Positions 7,501 through 14,311 of a stretch of DNA of 15,626 nt are shown here, in pieces. The DNA is from DASZIT01 sp052143315. Lineage in GTDB: Bacteria > Actinomycetota > Acidimicrobiia > Acidimicrobiales > RAAP-2. The stretch lies in NCBI GenBank assembly GCA_052143315.1, contig JBKQTE010000064.1, forward strand, positions 1 through 15,626, read 5' to 3'. The notes below the pieces were generated by a model. That model was not told the DNA's origin, ran no database searches, and worked only from the letters and a program-made list of their open reading frames with translations. Every line of letters starts with the position of its first letter. Positions within the stretch are counted from its first letter, which is position 1. A program made the translations under genes and the position numbers.

Positions 7501-8721
7501 ATGCCACCGGGGGACGACGAGGTCGCGCGCCTGCATTCGGAGAACGCCGAGCTCCGCAGCGAGGTCGGGGGACGACGCGACTCCGAGACGGCCCCCGGCC
7601 ACCGGGCCCGGCGGGTGTCGGCCTGGGTCGTCCTGGTGGTGGCCTGCCTGCTGGCGGTGGTGTCGGTACTGGTGGTGTTCGTCCGGAACGAAGCGCTGAA
7701 CACCGACACCTACGTCTCCACGGTGCAGCCGCTGGCCGACGACCCGGCCATCCAGACGGCGGTGGCCTCCAAGGTGGCCGACGCCCTCCTCGCCAAAGTC
7801 GACGTCGAGCAGAAGGTGGCGAACGCCCTGCCATCCCAGGCGGGCTTCCTGGTGACGCCGATCACCAGCGGCCTCGACGCCGCCGTCAACCAGATCACGC
7901 TGCGCTTCGTCCAGTCGAAGGCGTTCCAGACCTTGTGGGCCCAGGCGAACCGGCGCGCCCACCAGCAGCTGGTGAACCTGTTGACCGGCGCCACCACCGG
8001 CGCCGTGTCCAGCAACGGGGGTCAGGTGACGCTGGACCTGGGAACGGTGGCCGCCGAGGCCAAGAAGCAGCTGGCTGCCCACGGGATCACCATCTTCGAC
8101 AAGGTCCCGACCGGCAACGGTCCCGATCTGGTGCTCTTCAAGTCGGCTCAGCTGGCCAAGGCGCAGCGCCTGACACGTGCTCTCAACCGGCTGGCGCTGG
8201 TGCTCCCGATCCTGACCGTCCTCCTCTTCGCCGGCTCCGTGCTGCTGGCCCTCGACCGCCGCCGGGGGTTCGTCCGGGCCACCACCGGCCTCGGCATCTC
8301 GATGGCCCTGATGCTGGTGGCGTCCGACTTCAGCCGGGACCAGTACCTCCACGCCGTGGCCAACACGCTGCCGCTGGCCGCCGCCGCGGCTTCCTACGAC
8401 ATCGTGACGGCCGATCCGTTGGGCACCATCAGGGCGATCCTGGTCGTGTCGCTGATCGCCGCCCTGATCGGCGCCGCCCTCGGGAACGCGCGGCTCCGCG
8501 CCGGGCTCGGCGCCCTGGAGCAGCCGGCCTGGATGGTGGACGGGCCCGTCATCCGGTTCGTCACCACCTACCGCAAGGCCCTCCAGTGGACGGTGGTCGG
8601 GGTCGGCGCCCTGATCCTGTTCACCTGGGTCAACCCCACCCCATTGGTGGTGGTGGTGCTGGCGCTGGTGGTGCTGGCCGTCGGCGCCCTGATCGGCTTC
8701 GCTGCCCGCCGACCCGCCTAG
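7501..8721 (+). CDS. Integral membrane protein of unknown function with large extracytoplasmic domain
   Basis: A 406-residue protein from ATG 7501, chosen because the frame upstream lacks a supported start and a -10 element fits a leaderless ATG. Residues 1-38 are polar with a short heptad-like stretch (EVARLHSENAELRSEV). Helix 1 is about 39-61, followed by an extracytoplasmic region of about 165 residues (62-228) that begins NEALNTDTYVSTVQPLADDPAIQ. Five more hydrophobic helices follow (about 230-251, 258-275, 308-328, 360-376, 380-401). The N-x-D-x-Y-V-x-T-V-x-P-L-A-x-D-P motif after the first helix is one I recognise from actinobacterial proteins annotated only as integral membrane proteins; no function is known to me. 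It lies downstream of the antiporter on the same strand. Its stop codon shares the palindrome CTAG with the convergent gene. Confidence 0.85.
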   Translation: MPPGDDEVARLHSENAELRSEVGGRRDSETAPGHRARRVSAWVVLVVACLLAVVSVLVVFVRNEALNTDTYVSTVQPLADDPAIQTAVASKVADALLAKVDVEQKVANALPSQAGFLVTPITSGLDAAVNQITLRFVQSKAFQTLWAQANRRAHQQLVNLLTGATTGAVSSNGGQVTLDLGTVAAEAKKQLAAHGITIFDKVPTGNGPDLVLFKSAQLAKAQRLTRALNRLALVLPILTVLLFAGSVLLALDRRRGFVRATTGLGISMALMLVASDFSRDQYLHAVANTLPLAAAAASYDIVTADPLGTIRAILVVSLIAALIGAALGNARLRAGLGALEQPAWMVDGPVIRFVTTYRKALQWTVVGVGALILFTWVNPTPLVVVVLALVVLAVGALIGFAARRPA

Positions 8722-11700
8722 CCGAGGGCGGTGCTGTCGACCGGCTCGTCCGGCTCCACCGGCACGGTCCCGTCGCCGGGGAGGGGTGGTCCGAACGAGG
8801 CGGCAATGAACTCCTCGGTCTCGTGCTGGGCCGCCACCATCCGCTTCTCGGCCCCGACGGCCAGCAGCCGGCCGAGGACCGGGATCTCCCAAAGCGACTC
8901 GGCCCGGAAGATGGCCATCACCACCGGGACCAGGTGCTCGGGGGTATCGAAGACCACGTAGCGCGGGAGCCAGTCGGGCCCGTACTTGGCGTTGAACAGC
9001 CACAGCGACTCGATCTGGGCGAAGCTGGACATCCGCTTCAGGAACCAGCGCTCGGCCCGCTGCATGGCCCCGTCGCCCTTCTCGCCGGCCAGGGTGGAGC
9101 GGAGGGCGGCGAAGTTGAGGCTGAGTCCCTCGTAGCCTCCCGCCTGCAAGTGCTCGATGGTGGAGCAGAGGGCGAAGTCGAGGAGGCCGTTGGGGTGGTC
9201 GCCCGGATCGCGGCGCATGAGGTCGAGTGAGTAGCCCTTGATGCCGGTGGCCGGCACGAACTGGCACATGGCGGCGGCCCGGCCGTCGGGCCCCCGGACC
9301 ACGGTCAGGAGCAGGCCGGTGTCGCGCGGGTCGAACACCCGGCCCAGCATCATCGAGAAGCCTCGCTCGTGCTCGCCCCGCCGGCTCAGCCCCATCAACC
9401 CCACCAGCTCTTCCGACAGCTGGCGGGAGATCCGGGACGGGTCGTGGAAGTTGGCGGTGTAGCCCTTCTTCTTCACCCGGTTGTACGCCTGACGGAGACC
9501 CTTCTTGTCCCCGCCGGCCAACGAGAAGTGCTGCACGTCGACCACGGCCTCGTCCCCGAGGTACACGTTGTGCATCCCCGACTCGCGGTAGACGGGCAGC
9601 CAGCTCTCGCCGGCCCCCATCACCGCCGGCACCCACCCGTGGTTGTCGGCGAAGCGGCGAAAGGCATCCCACACCTGCTCGCGCTCGTTGAGCGGCCCGA
9701 TCGGGTCGGGCGAGATCAGGCAGATCCCCCCGTAGATGGCGTAGGCCACCAGGCTGTCGCGGTGGAAGAACCACTGCTTGTCGGTCCGGAGGGCGAAGTA
9801 GTCGAGCGTCGACGCCCCGTGGCGCCGTACGATGTCCCGGGCCCGGAACTCGGCCGCCCGGCCCGAGGTCAGCCGCCGGTCGACCACCGGCCTCGACACC
9901 AGGAAGAGGGCCGCCACCACCAGGGCGATGCCCATCACCAGCAGGGTGGGGGCGAGGAACCGGTTGAGGCGGGACGGCAATGTCACCGTCTGGATCCCGA
10001 CCAGGCGCTCCGCCGCCGCCCACCAGGCGGTCCACCACGGGATGGAAACGTGCAGGCGGTGCCGGCCGATGTGGGTGAAGAGCTCGATGGAGGCGGCGGC
10101 CAGCACGGTGATGGCCACCGCCCCCACCACCAGGGACACCATCGCCGACCGGAACGACGGCCAGTCGGCCGAGGCGGTGAACTCGCGGCGGTTGACCACC
10201 AGCACCACCAGGATGGCCAGGGCCAGCAGGGACTCCTCGACGTCGCCCCCGGCCAGCAGGTGGAGGACGAGCGTCCCTCCGAGCAGGGCCACGGCCACCT
10301 GCCACGCCAGGTGCTGGCCCCGCAGGATGCCCCGGCCCAGCCCGATCAACGCCAGCCCGGCCAGGGCCACCAGGGCACCGGCGGCCACCGTGGCCCGGAG
10401 GGGGAGGAACTCCAACAGCACGTGGAGCCGCGCCCGGAGCGGGGGGGTGATGGCGTCGAGCACGTCCAGGACCCCGGCGACCAGGATGGCCGCCGCCGCC
10501 AGCCGGCGGGCCCGGCGGGTCTTGCGGTGGGCCTGGCGCAGGTCGGGGGCCGGCGGCCACGAGTCGCCGTGCGGGTAGGAGGCCACCAGCGAGGGGCGGA
10601 GAGTGCGGACGGTCCGTCGCAGGATGACCAGGCGCTCGATCAGGCTGGGCGAACGGAGATCGGTCTGGGCCAGCAGCAGCCGCACGTGGAGCTCGGCGCC
10701 CGTCTCGACCTCGATCCAGCTCACCCGCTGGCGGTGGATGAACACCGGTGGAAGCCCCAGCCGGCCCCGCTGCTCCTCGACCACCTCGGCGGTGGCCCCG
10801 ACGTTGGCGTAGAAGCCGACCCCCAGGTTGGTCAGCTCCGAATGGAAGGTGGCCCCGGTGATCAGGCCGGCGTACCCTTCGGCGACCAGGTGCCGGGCGG
10901 CGTCCCGGGCCCTGTCGTTGGCCAGGCCCTCGGTCTGCACCGACTCCAGGGAGCCGCCCCCGAGGATGGACCAGACCCTTCTGCTCAGGAGCCCGAGGAC
11001 CACGGCCAGGACGAGCAGCGCCAACAGCGCCACCGCTGCCGCCACCAGCAGCTGGTCGCCCCAGTCGGCCTGGTGGGCGTGGCGCACCACCCGGGCCGGG
11101 AGGCCGTTGCCCATGTGCTGGAGGACCCAGGGGGTGACCGCCACCCGCAGCAGTCCGGCCACCGCGAACGGCACCAGCAGCCACCAGGCGTACCGGCCGA
11201 GCCGGCGGTAGAGGACGCGGGAGGTGACGAACCGGGTGAGGGCGGACGGGTCGCTCAATCGACCCAGCCCCTCGAGCCACGGGGCGTCCTCCTCCGACTG
11301 CTCGGCCAGGACCCGCCACCGGGTGCCGGCCCGGTCATGGCCCACCGCCCCCGGCTTGGCGTCGGCCTCGGGGTCGGACCGGGAGCTCGGGACGGCGTGG
11401 CCCGGCGCGTAGGCGTGCTCACCGGGCTCCACCCGCACCCGTCGCAGCCCGGTGGTGGTGTGGAGCTCCAGGTCGACCACCGCCAGCTGCTCGACGCCGA
11501 GCGACGCCATGGCCGCCACCGTGTCGGCGCGGGTGTCGTACCCGGGCTCGTGGGTCCCCGGCTGGCGGATGACCCGACGCTCGGGGCTGTCGAGGAACCG
11601 CTCGAAGGCCTGGCGCAGGTGCGGATGGGCGGCCATGCTCTTCTCGCCATCGGCCAGGGGCGCGTCGCTGTCGGCCAGGTCGAAGAGGTTGCCGGCGATG

Positions 11701-11942
11701 ATCAGGATGCCCGGGCCCTCCCAGGCCGCCAGCGCCCGCGCCAGCTCGGTGCTGATGGCGGTCGAGGACGGCGTGGCGGTCGGGGTGAGGAGCAGGTCGC
11801 TCACCACCATCACCCGCCGCCCGATGGGGACGTCCAGGACGGTGGCCTGGTCGGCGTCCGAGGCGGCCCTTACCGCCGGACCCTCGGTGAGGGCCGGCGC
11901 GTCGTCCTGCGGTGCCGGTGACGGCGGGATTTGGATGGTCAC
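8718..11942 (-). CDS. Fusion: degenerate membrane metallophosphoesterase plus MprF/LysX-like aminoacyl-phospholipid synthase (DUF2156)
   Basis: A 1074-residue multidomain protein starting at GTG 11942. Residues about 40-245 and 323-430 together resemble a calcineurin-like metallophosphoesterase, split by two membrane helices (about 251-275, 297-322). The expected metal motifs are altered: DxH reads SDLLL (D49, L51), GDxxE/D reads GNLFD (85-88), GNHD reads GTHE (129-132) and GHTH reads GATF (363-366). Six helices follow (about 478-684). The C-terminal domain (about 695-1005) is DUF2156, the GNAT-fold synthase of MprF and LysX, with DYFALRTDKQWFF, VAYAIYGGICLISPDPIGP, VDVQHFSLAGGDKKGLRQAYNRVKKKGY and SLNFAALRSTL. 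Such domains transfer an amino acid from aminoacyl-tRNA to phosphatidylglycerol or a related lipid on the cytoplasmic face. There is no C-terminal lysyl-tRNA synthetase. Even helix counts put all soluble parts on one side. The amino acid and lipid are unknown. Confidence 0.87.
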   Translation of the reverse strand: MTIQIPPSPAPQDDAPALTEGPAVRAASDADQATVLDVPIGRRVMVVSDLLLTPTATPSSTAISTELARALAAWEGPGILIIAGNLFDLADSDAPLADGEKSMAAHPHLRQAFERFLDSPERRVIRQPGTHEPGYDTRADTVAAMASLGVEQLAVVDLELHTTTGLRRVRVEPGEHAYAPGHAVPSSRSDPEADAKPGAVGHDRAGTRWRVLAEQSEEDAPWLEGLGRLSDPSALTRFVTSRVLYRRLGRYAWWLLVPFAVAGLLRVAVTPWVLQHMGNGLPARVVRHAHQADWGDQLLVAAAVALLALLVLAVVLGLLSRRVWSILGGGSLESVQTEGLANDRARDAARHLVAEGYAGLITGATFHSELTNLGVGFYANVGATAEVVEEQRGRLGLPPVFIHRQRVSWIEVETGAELHVRLLLAQTDLRSPSLIERLVILRRTVRTLRPSLVASYPHGDSWPPAPDLRQAHRKTRRARRLAAAAILVAGVLDVLDAITPPLRARLHVLLEFLPLRATVAAGALVALAGLALIGLGRGILRGQHLAWQVAVALLGGTLVLHLLAGGDVEESLLALAILVVLVVNRREFTASADWPSFRSAMVSLVVGAVAITVLAAASIELFTHIGRHRLHVSIPWWTAWWAAAERLVGIQTVTLPSRLNRFLAPTLLVMGIALVVAALFLVSRPVVDRRLTSGRAAEFRARDIVRRHGASTLDYFALRTDKQWFFHRDSLVAYAIYGGICLISPDPIGPLNEREQVWDAFRRFADNHGWVPAVMGAGESWLPVYRESGMHNVYLGDEAVVDVQHFSLAGGDKKGLRQAYNRVKKKGYTANFHDPSRISRQLSEELVGLMGLSRRGEHERGFSMMLGRVFDPRDTGLLLTVVRGPDGRAAAMCQFVPATGIKGYSLDLMRRDPGDHPNGLLDFALCSTIEHLQAGGYEGLSLNFAALRSTLAGEKGDGAMQRAERWFLKRMSSFAQIESLWLFNAKYGPDWLPRYVVFDTPEHLVPVVMAIFRAESLWEIPVLGRLLAVGAEKRMVAAQHETEEFIAASFGPPLPGDGTVPVEPDEPVDSTALG

Positions 11943-11951
11943 GCGACCTCA

Positions 11952-11957
11952 ATCGTA
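11952..11957 (-). promoter_or_regulatory. Candidate -10 for the phosphoesterase/DUF2156 fusion gene
   Basis: On the - strand TACGAT (11957 to 11952) fits TANNNT and ends 9 nt before GTG 11942, implying a leader of only a few nucleotides. A GAGGT at 11950-11946 sits just 3 nt before the start, too close for a normal ribosome site. A near-leaderless mRNA is therefore possible. No -35 is evident. Confidence 0.35.
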
Positions 11958-11972
11958 GAGGCCCGGCGGCGT

Positions 11973-11978
11973 TAGGCT
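11973..11978 (+). promoter_or_regulatory. Candidate -10 for the HAD phosphatase gene
   Basis: TAGGCT fits TANNNT and would start transcription near 11985, leaving a leader of about 44 nt that contains the AAGGGG ribosome site (12018-12023), 5 nt before ATG 12029. The element lies back-to-back with the - strand candidate in the 86-bp divergent gap. Support is weak, as there is no -35. Confidence 0.25.
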
Positions 11979-12028
11979 CGTCCGGGCACGCCGGAGCCGG
12001 GCGGGCACCGAGGAGCCAAGGGGAAGTG

Positions 12029-12577
12029 ATGTCCGACGACGGGAACACCGACCGGTCCGCCGGCACCGACGCGTCCGGCGTCGGGGCCGTCCGGAGCCCG
12101 GGGAACTGGTCCTGGCGGGAGCGGCCGGTCCACCGGCCCGGCCAGGCGGTGGTGTTCGACGTGGACGGCGTGCTGTCCGACGCCGTCGGCCGCCAGCACT
12201 TCCTCGAGCGGGGGAGACGGGACTGGGACCGGTTCTTCGCCGCCTGCGGTGACGACCCGGTGATCGAGGAGCTGGCCCGGCTGATGGAGCTGCTCGACCC
12301 CCGCCTGCAGGTGATCCTGCTGACCGGCCGTCCCTTCAGCGTCCAGCCGCAGACCCTGGCCTGGCTCGAGCGGTACGGCCTCCGCTGGGATCTGCTGGTC
12401 ATGCGGGCCCGGGGAGACTACGCCCAGGTCACCAGGTTCAAGCGGGACGAGGTGGCCGAGCTCCGGTCCTTCGGGTTCGACCTCCGGCTGGCCTTCGAGG
12501 ACGATCCCAGCAACTTCGCCATGTTCCACGCCGAGGGGATCCCGTGCGTGTACATCCACTCGGGGTACTACGACTGA
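12029..12577 (+). CDS. HAD-superfamily phosphatase, polynucleotide kinase 3'-phosphatase-like
   Basis: A 182-residue protein from ATG 12029, supported by AAGGGG 5 nt upstream. The first 38 residues are polar and probably disordered. HAD motifs follow in order: FDVDGVLSD with nucleophile Asp44 and acid/base Asp46, LLTGRP with Thr99, Lys138 in VTRFKRDEV, and FEDDPSN with Asp158 and Asp159. The layout QTLAWLERYG...DLLVMRARGDY...K...FEDD...CVYIHSGYYD resembles the phosphatase half of T4 PseT/PNKP proteins, which remove 3'-phosphates from nucleic acid ends. That similarity suggests, but does not prove, a nucleic acid substrate. No kinase P-loop or ligase domain is present. It is divergent from the phosphoesterase/DUF2156 gene. 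The catalytic set is complete, so it should be an active phosphohydrolase in the cytoplasm. Confidence 0.85.
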   Translation: MSDDGNTDRSAGTDASGVGAVRSPGNWSWRERPVHRPGQAVVFDVDGVLSDAVGRQHFLERGRRDWDRFFAACGDDPVIEELARLMELLDPRLQVILLTGRPFSVQPQTLAWLERYGLRWDLLVMRARGDYAQVTRFKRDEVAELRSFGFDLRLAFEDDPSNFAMFHAEGIPCVYIHSGYYD

Positions 12578-12582
12578 CCGCC

Positions 12583-12599
12583 GCGGGCTCGGGACCCGC
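12583..12599. terminator. Hairpin filling the gap between convergent HAD and GT-C genes
   Basis: GCGGG (12583-12587) and CCCGC (12595-12599) form a 5-bp stem with a 7-nt loop. It occupies most of the 22-bp gap and abuts the - strand stop codon at 12600-12602. The position suggests a bidirectional terminator, though there is no T-tract and the stem is short. Confidence 0.3.
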
Positions 12600-14309
12600 T
12601 CAGGCCGTCCCCCGGACGTAGGTCACGGTCCAGTGGTGGACCACGCGGTCCGGGTCGCGGACCGTCACGACGCCCAGTCGGCGCCCCCCTGCAGGACCCG
12701 AGGTGGGTCCGCCGACGGCCAGGACGGCGTCGGTCGGCCAGGCGGCGACATCCGGGGTGAAGTGCAGGAGAAGGATCGAGAGCGTGGGGCTCCAGCCTTC
12801 TTTGGCCAGCTGGACGGCGATGGCCGGCGCCAGCTCGTACGCCTGCACCCCGGTGACCTCGATGTGCAGCCGCTGGGGCGCGATCGGAGCTCGCTCGACC
12901 AGGCTGGCGATCCCCACCGCGGCCAGGCCGTTGCTGGTCGGCGAGTAGATGTTCCGGGGAGGCCACTGATCGACGGTCAGCGCCAGGGAGATGCTGACCG
13001 CCACGGAGGCACAGGCCAGGGCGGCGAGGATACGCCAGGCGGACCGACCGCTGAGGGTTCGTGTCGCCCGTCGGCGTCTCACCAGGGCGACCGTTCCGAC
13101 CAATCGTGCCGTTCCCCATCCCACGGTGAACCAGGCGAACATCCCGATAGGCCACACGATCCAGGTGAGGTAGCTCAAGGTCGGCGACTTGGCGACGGGG
13201 GTTCCCGCCAGCGCCCACAGGCCGCCGACCACGGCGGACAGCGTGACGGCGGCGAGGGCCACCACGTCGGGCCGCTTCCGGCGTAGGGCGAGCAGACCGA
13301 TGACGGCCACGAGCGCGATGGCGGCGAGGGTCCAGACCTGCTGGCCGGTGGAGCCGAGGAGCGCAAAGCTCGAGGGGGTCGGACGTGGGGCGCCCAGCCA
13401 TGCCGGCCGGGGGCCGATGCCCCGGGCCATCTGGTCGAGAGCGTTCCACCAACCGACCGTGGGCTGTGACGAGGCCACCGTCGCATCCCAGAGGGAGGAC
13501 AGGTCCCCAGGGTGCCCGGCCAGCTGCTGGTACAGGGGAGCCGACCAGAGGACCAAGGCGGCTCCGATACCGGTCGCCGCCCACCCGGCGTCCCCGGCGT
13601 CCAGCCGGCGCGGAGATCGGAGCACGACACCGACGAGCGGGGCCAGCGCCGTGGCCAGGAGCACCGCCGGTCCGTACATGAGGTGCGCCTGGACGCAGTA
13701 GCTGGCAACCGCCACCATGGCGGGCCACCACCACAGGGACCCCATGGCGACCGCCCAGCCGAGCAGGAGCGTCGCCGCGAACGGGACCAGGGCGGCATTG
13801 GGGTTCCATACCGGATCGGTGATCGCCACGGCGGCCGACCAGGTACCGAGGAGCGCACCCGCCGTCACCATCGAGGCCGCGAGGCGACCGGCGGTACGGG
13901 CCACCGCCACCAGCGCGACCACCGTTGTCACCACCTCGACCCCGGTGGCTCCGGCTGCGGCTCCGATCCCGGCGGGAAGCACCCGAACCGGGATGGCAAG
14001 GGCCCAGTACTCCAGGGGTCCGGGATCGAAGATCGCCCGGCCGGTGCTGGCCTGGCTGAACTGGCCGACCAGGGGGCTGTGCCTACCCAGGACATCGAGG
14101 GAGCGCCATGCGATGACGGCGTCGTCCCCGGTCGGTGTCCAGTGCTGCGCCCAGAGGGCGCACAACACCGCCATCAGGGGCGTTGCCGCCAGCAGGCCTG
14201 TCCCGAGCCCGAACCGGGTCCTCCGCCGCCGCTCCTCGTCGCAGGTGCCCTGGGCGCGCTGGCGGGCGATGGCCGGAGGGGAGCCGACTGCGCCGGACAC
14301 GGGAGGCAC
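12600..14309 (-). CDS. GT-C-type polytopic membrane protein, putative glycosyltransferase
   Basis: A 569-residue protein with about ten or more membrane helices and a C-terminal soluble region (about 470-569). Residues 1-32 are polar and Arg-rich. After the first helix comes TGDDAVIAWRSLDVL, with an acidic pair at Asp62-Asp63 where GT-C enzymes place catalytic acids in the first outer loop. FDPGPLEYWALAIPVRVLP (about 94-112) resembles the HPGPL segment of ArnT/PMT-type and actinobacterial arabinosyl/mannosyl-transferase-like proteins. GT-C enzymes use polyprenyl-phosphate sugars outside the membrane. Donor and acceptor are unknown. GTG 14309 is the first available start, 2 nt after the upstream stop, with GGAA about 9 nt before it; the start is not certain. 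It forms a two-gene unit with the GH43-like gene. Confidence 0.75.
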   Translation of the reverse strand: MPPVSGAVGSPPAIARQRAQGTCDEERRRRTRFGLGTGLLAATPLMAVLCALWAQHWTPTGDDAVIAWRSLDVLGRHSPLVGQFSQASTGRAIFDPGPLEYWALAIPVRVLPAGIGAAAGATGVEVVTTVVALVAVARTAGRLAASMVTAGALLGTWSAAVAITDPVWNPNAALVPFAATLLLGWAVAMGSLWWWPAMVAVASYCVQAHLMYGPAVLLATALAPLVGVVLRSPRRLDAGDAGWAATGIGAALVLWSAPLYQQLAGHPGDLSSLWDATVASSQPTVGWWNALDQMARGIGPRPAWLGAPRPTPSSFALLGSTGQQVWTLAAIALVAVIGLLALRRKRPDVVALAAVTLSAVVGGLWALAGTPVAKSPTLSYLTWIVWPIGMFAWFTVGWGTARLVGTVALVRRRRATRTLSGRSAWRILAALACASVAVSISLALTVDQWPPRNIYSPTSNGLAAVGIASLVERAPIAPQRLHIEVTGVQAYELAPAIAVQLAKEGWSPTLSILLLHFTPDVAAWPTDAVLAVGGPTSGPAGGRRLGVVTVRDPDRVVHHWTVTYVRGTA

Positions 14310-14311
14310 GG

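Noticed and set aside
7984..8007. Short direct repeat of ACCGGCGCCACC type
   Set aside because: Two near-copies encoding TGATTGAV in a coding region are within chance for this composition.
8645..8700. GGTGGTGGTGGTG run looking like a trinucleotide repeat
   Set aside because: It encodes the Val-rich final membrane helix of the unknown membrane protein, so coding needs explain it.
7279..11319. 1346-codon - strand frame
   Set aside because: It spans two real genes on different strands and reads as Arg/Gly/Pro/Ala low complexity; a compositional artefact.
9369..11921. 850-codon + strand frame antisense to the fusion gene
   Set aside because: It lacks stops because of GC-rich third positions. 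Its product is Gln/His/Gly/Arg-rich low complexity, while the opposite strand encodes clear conserved domains.
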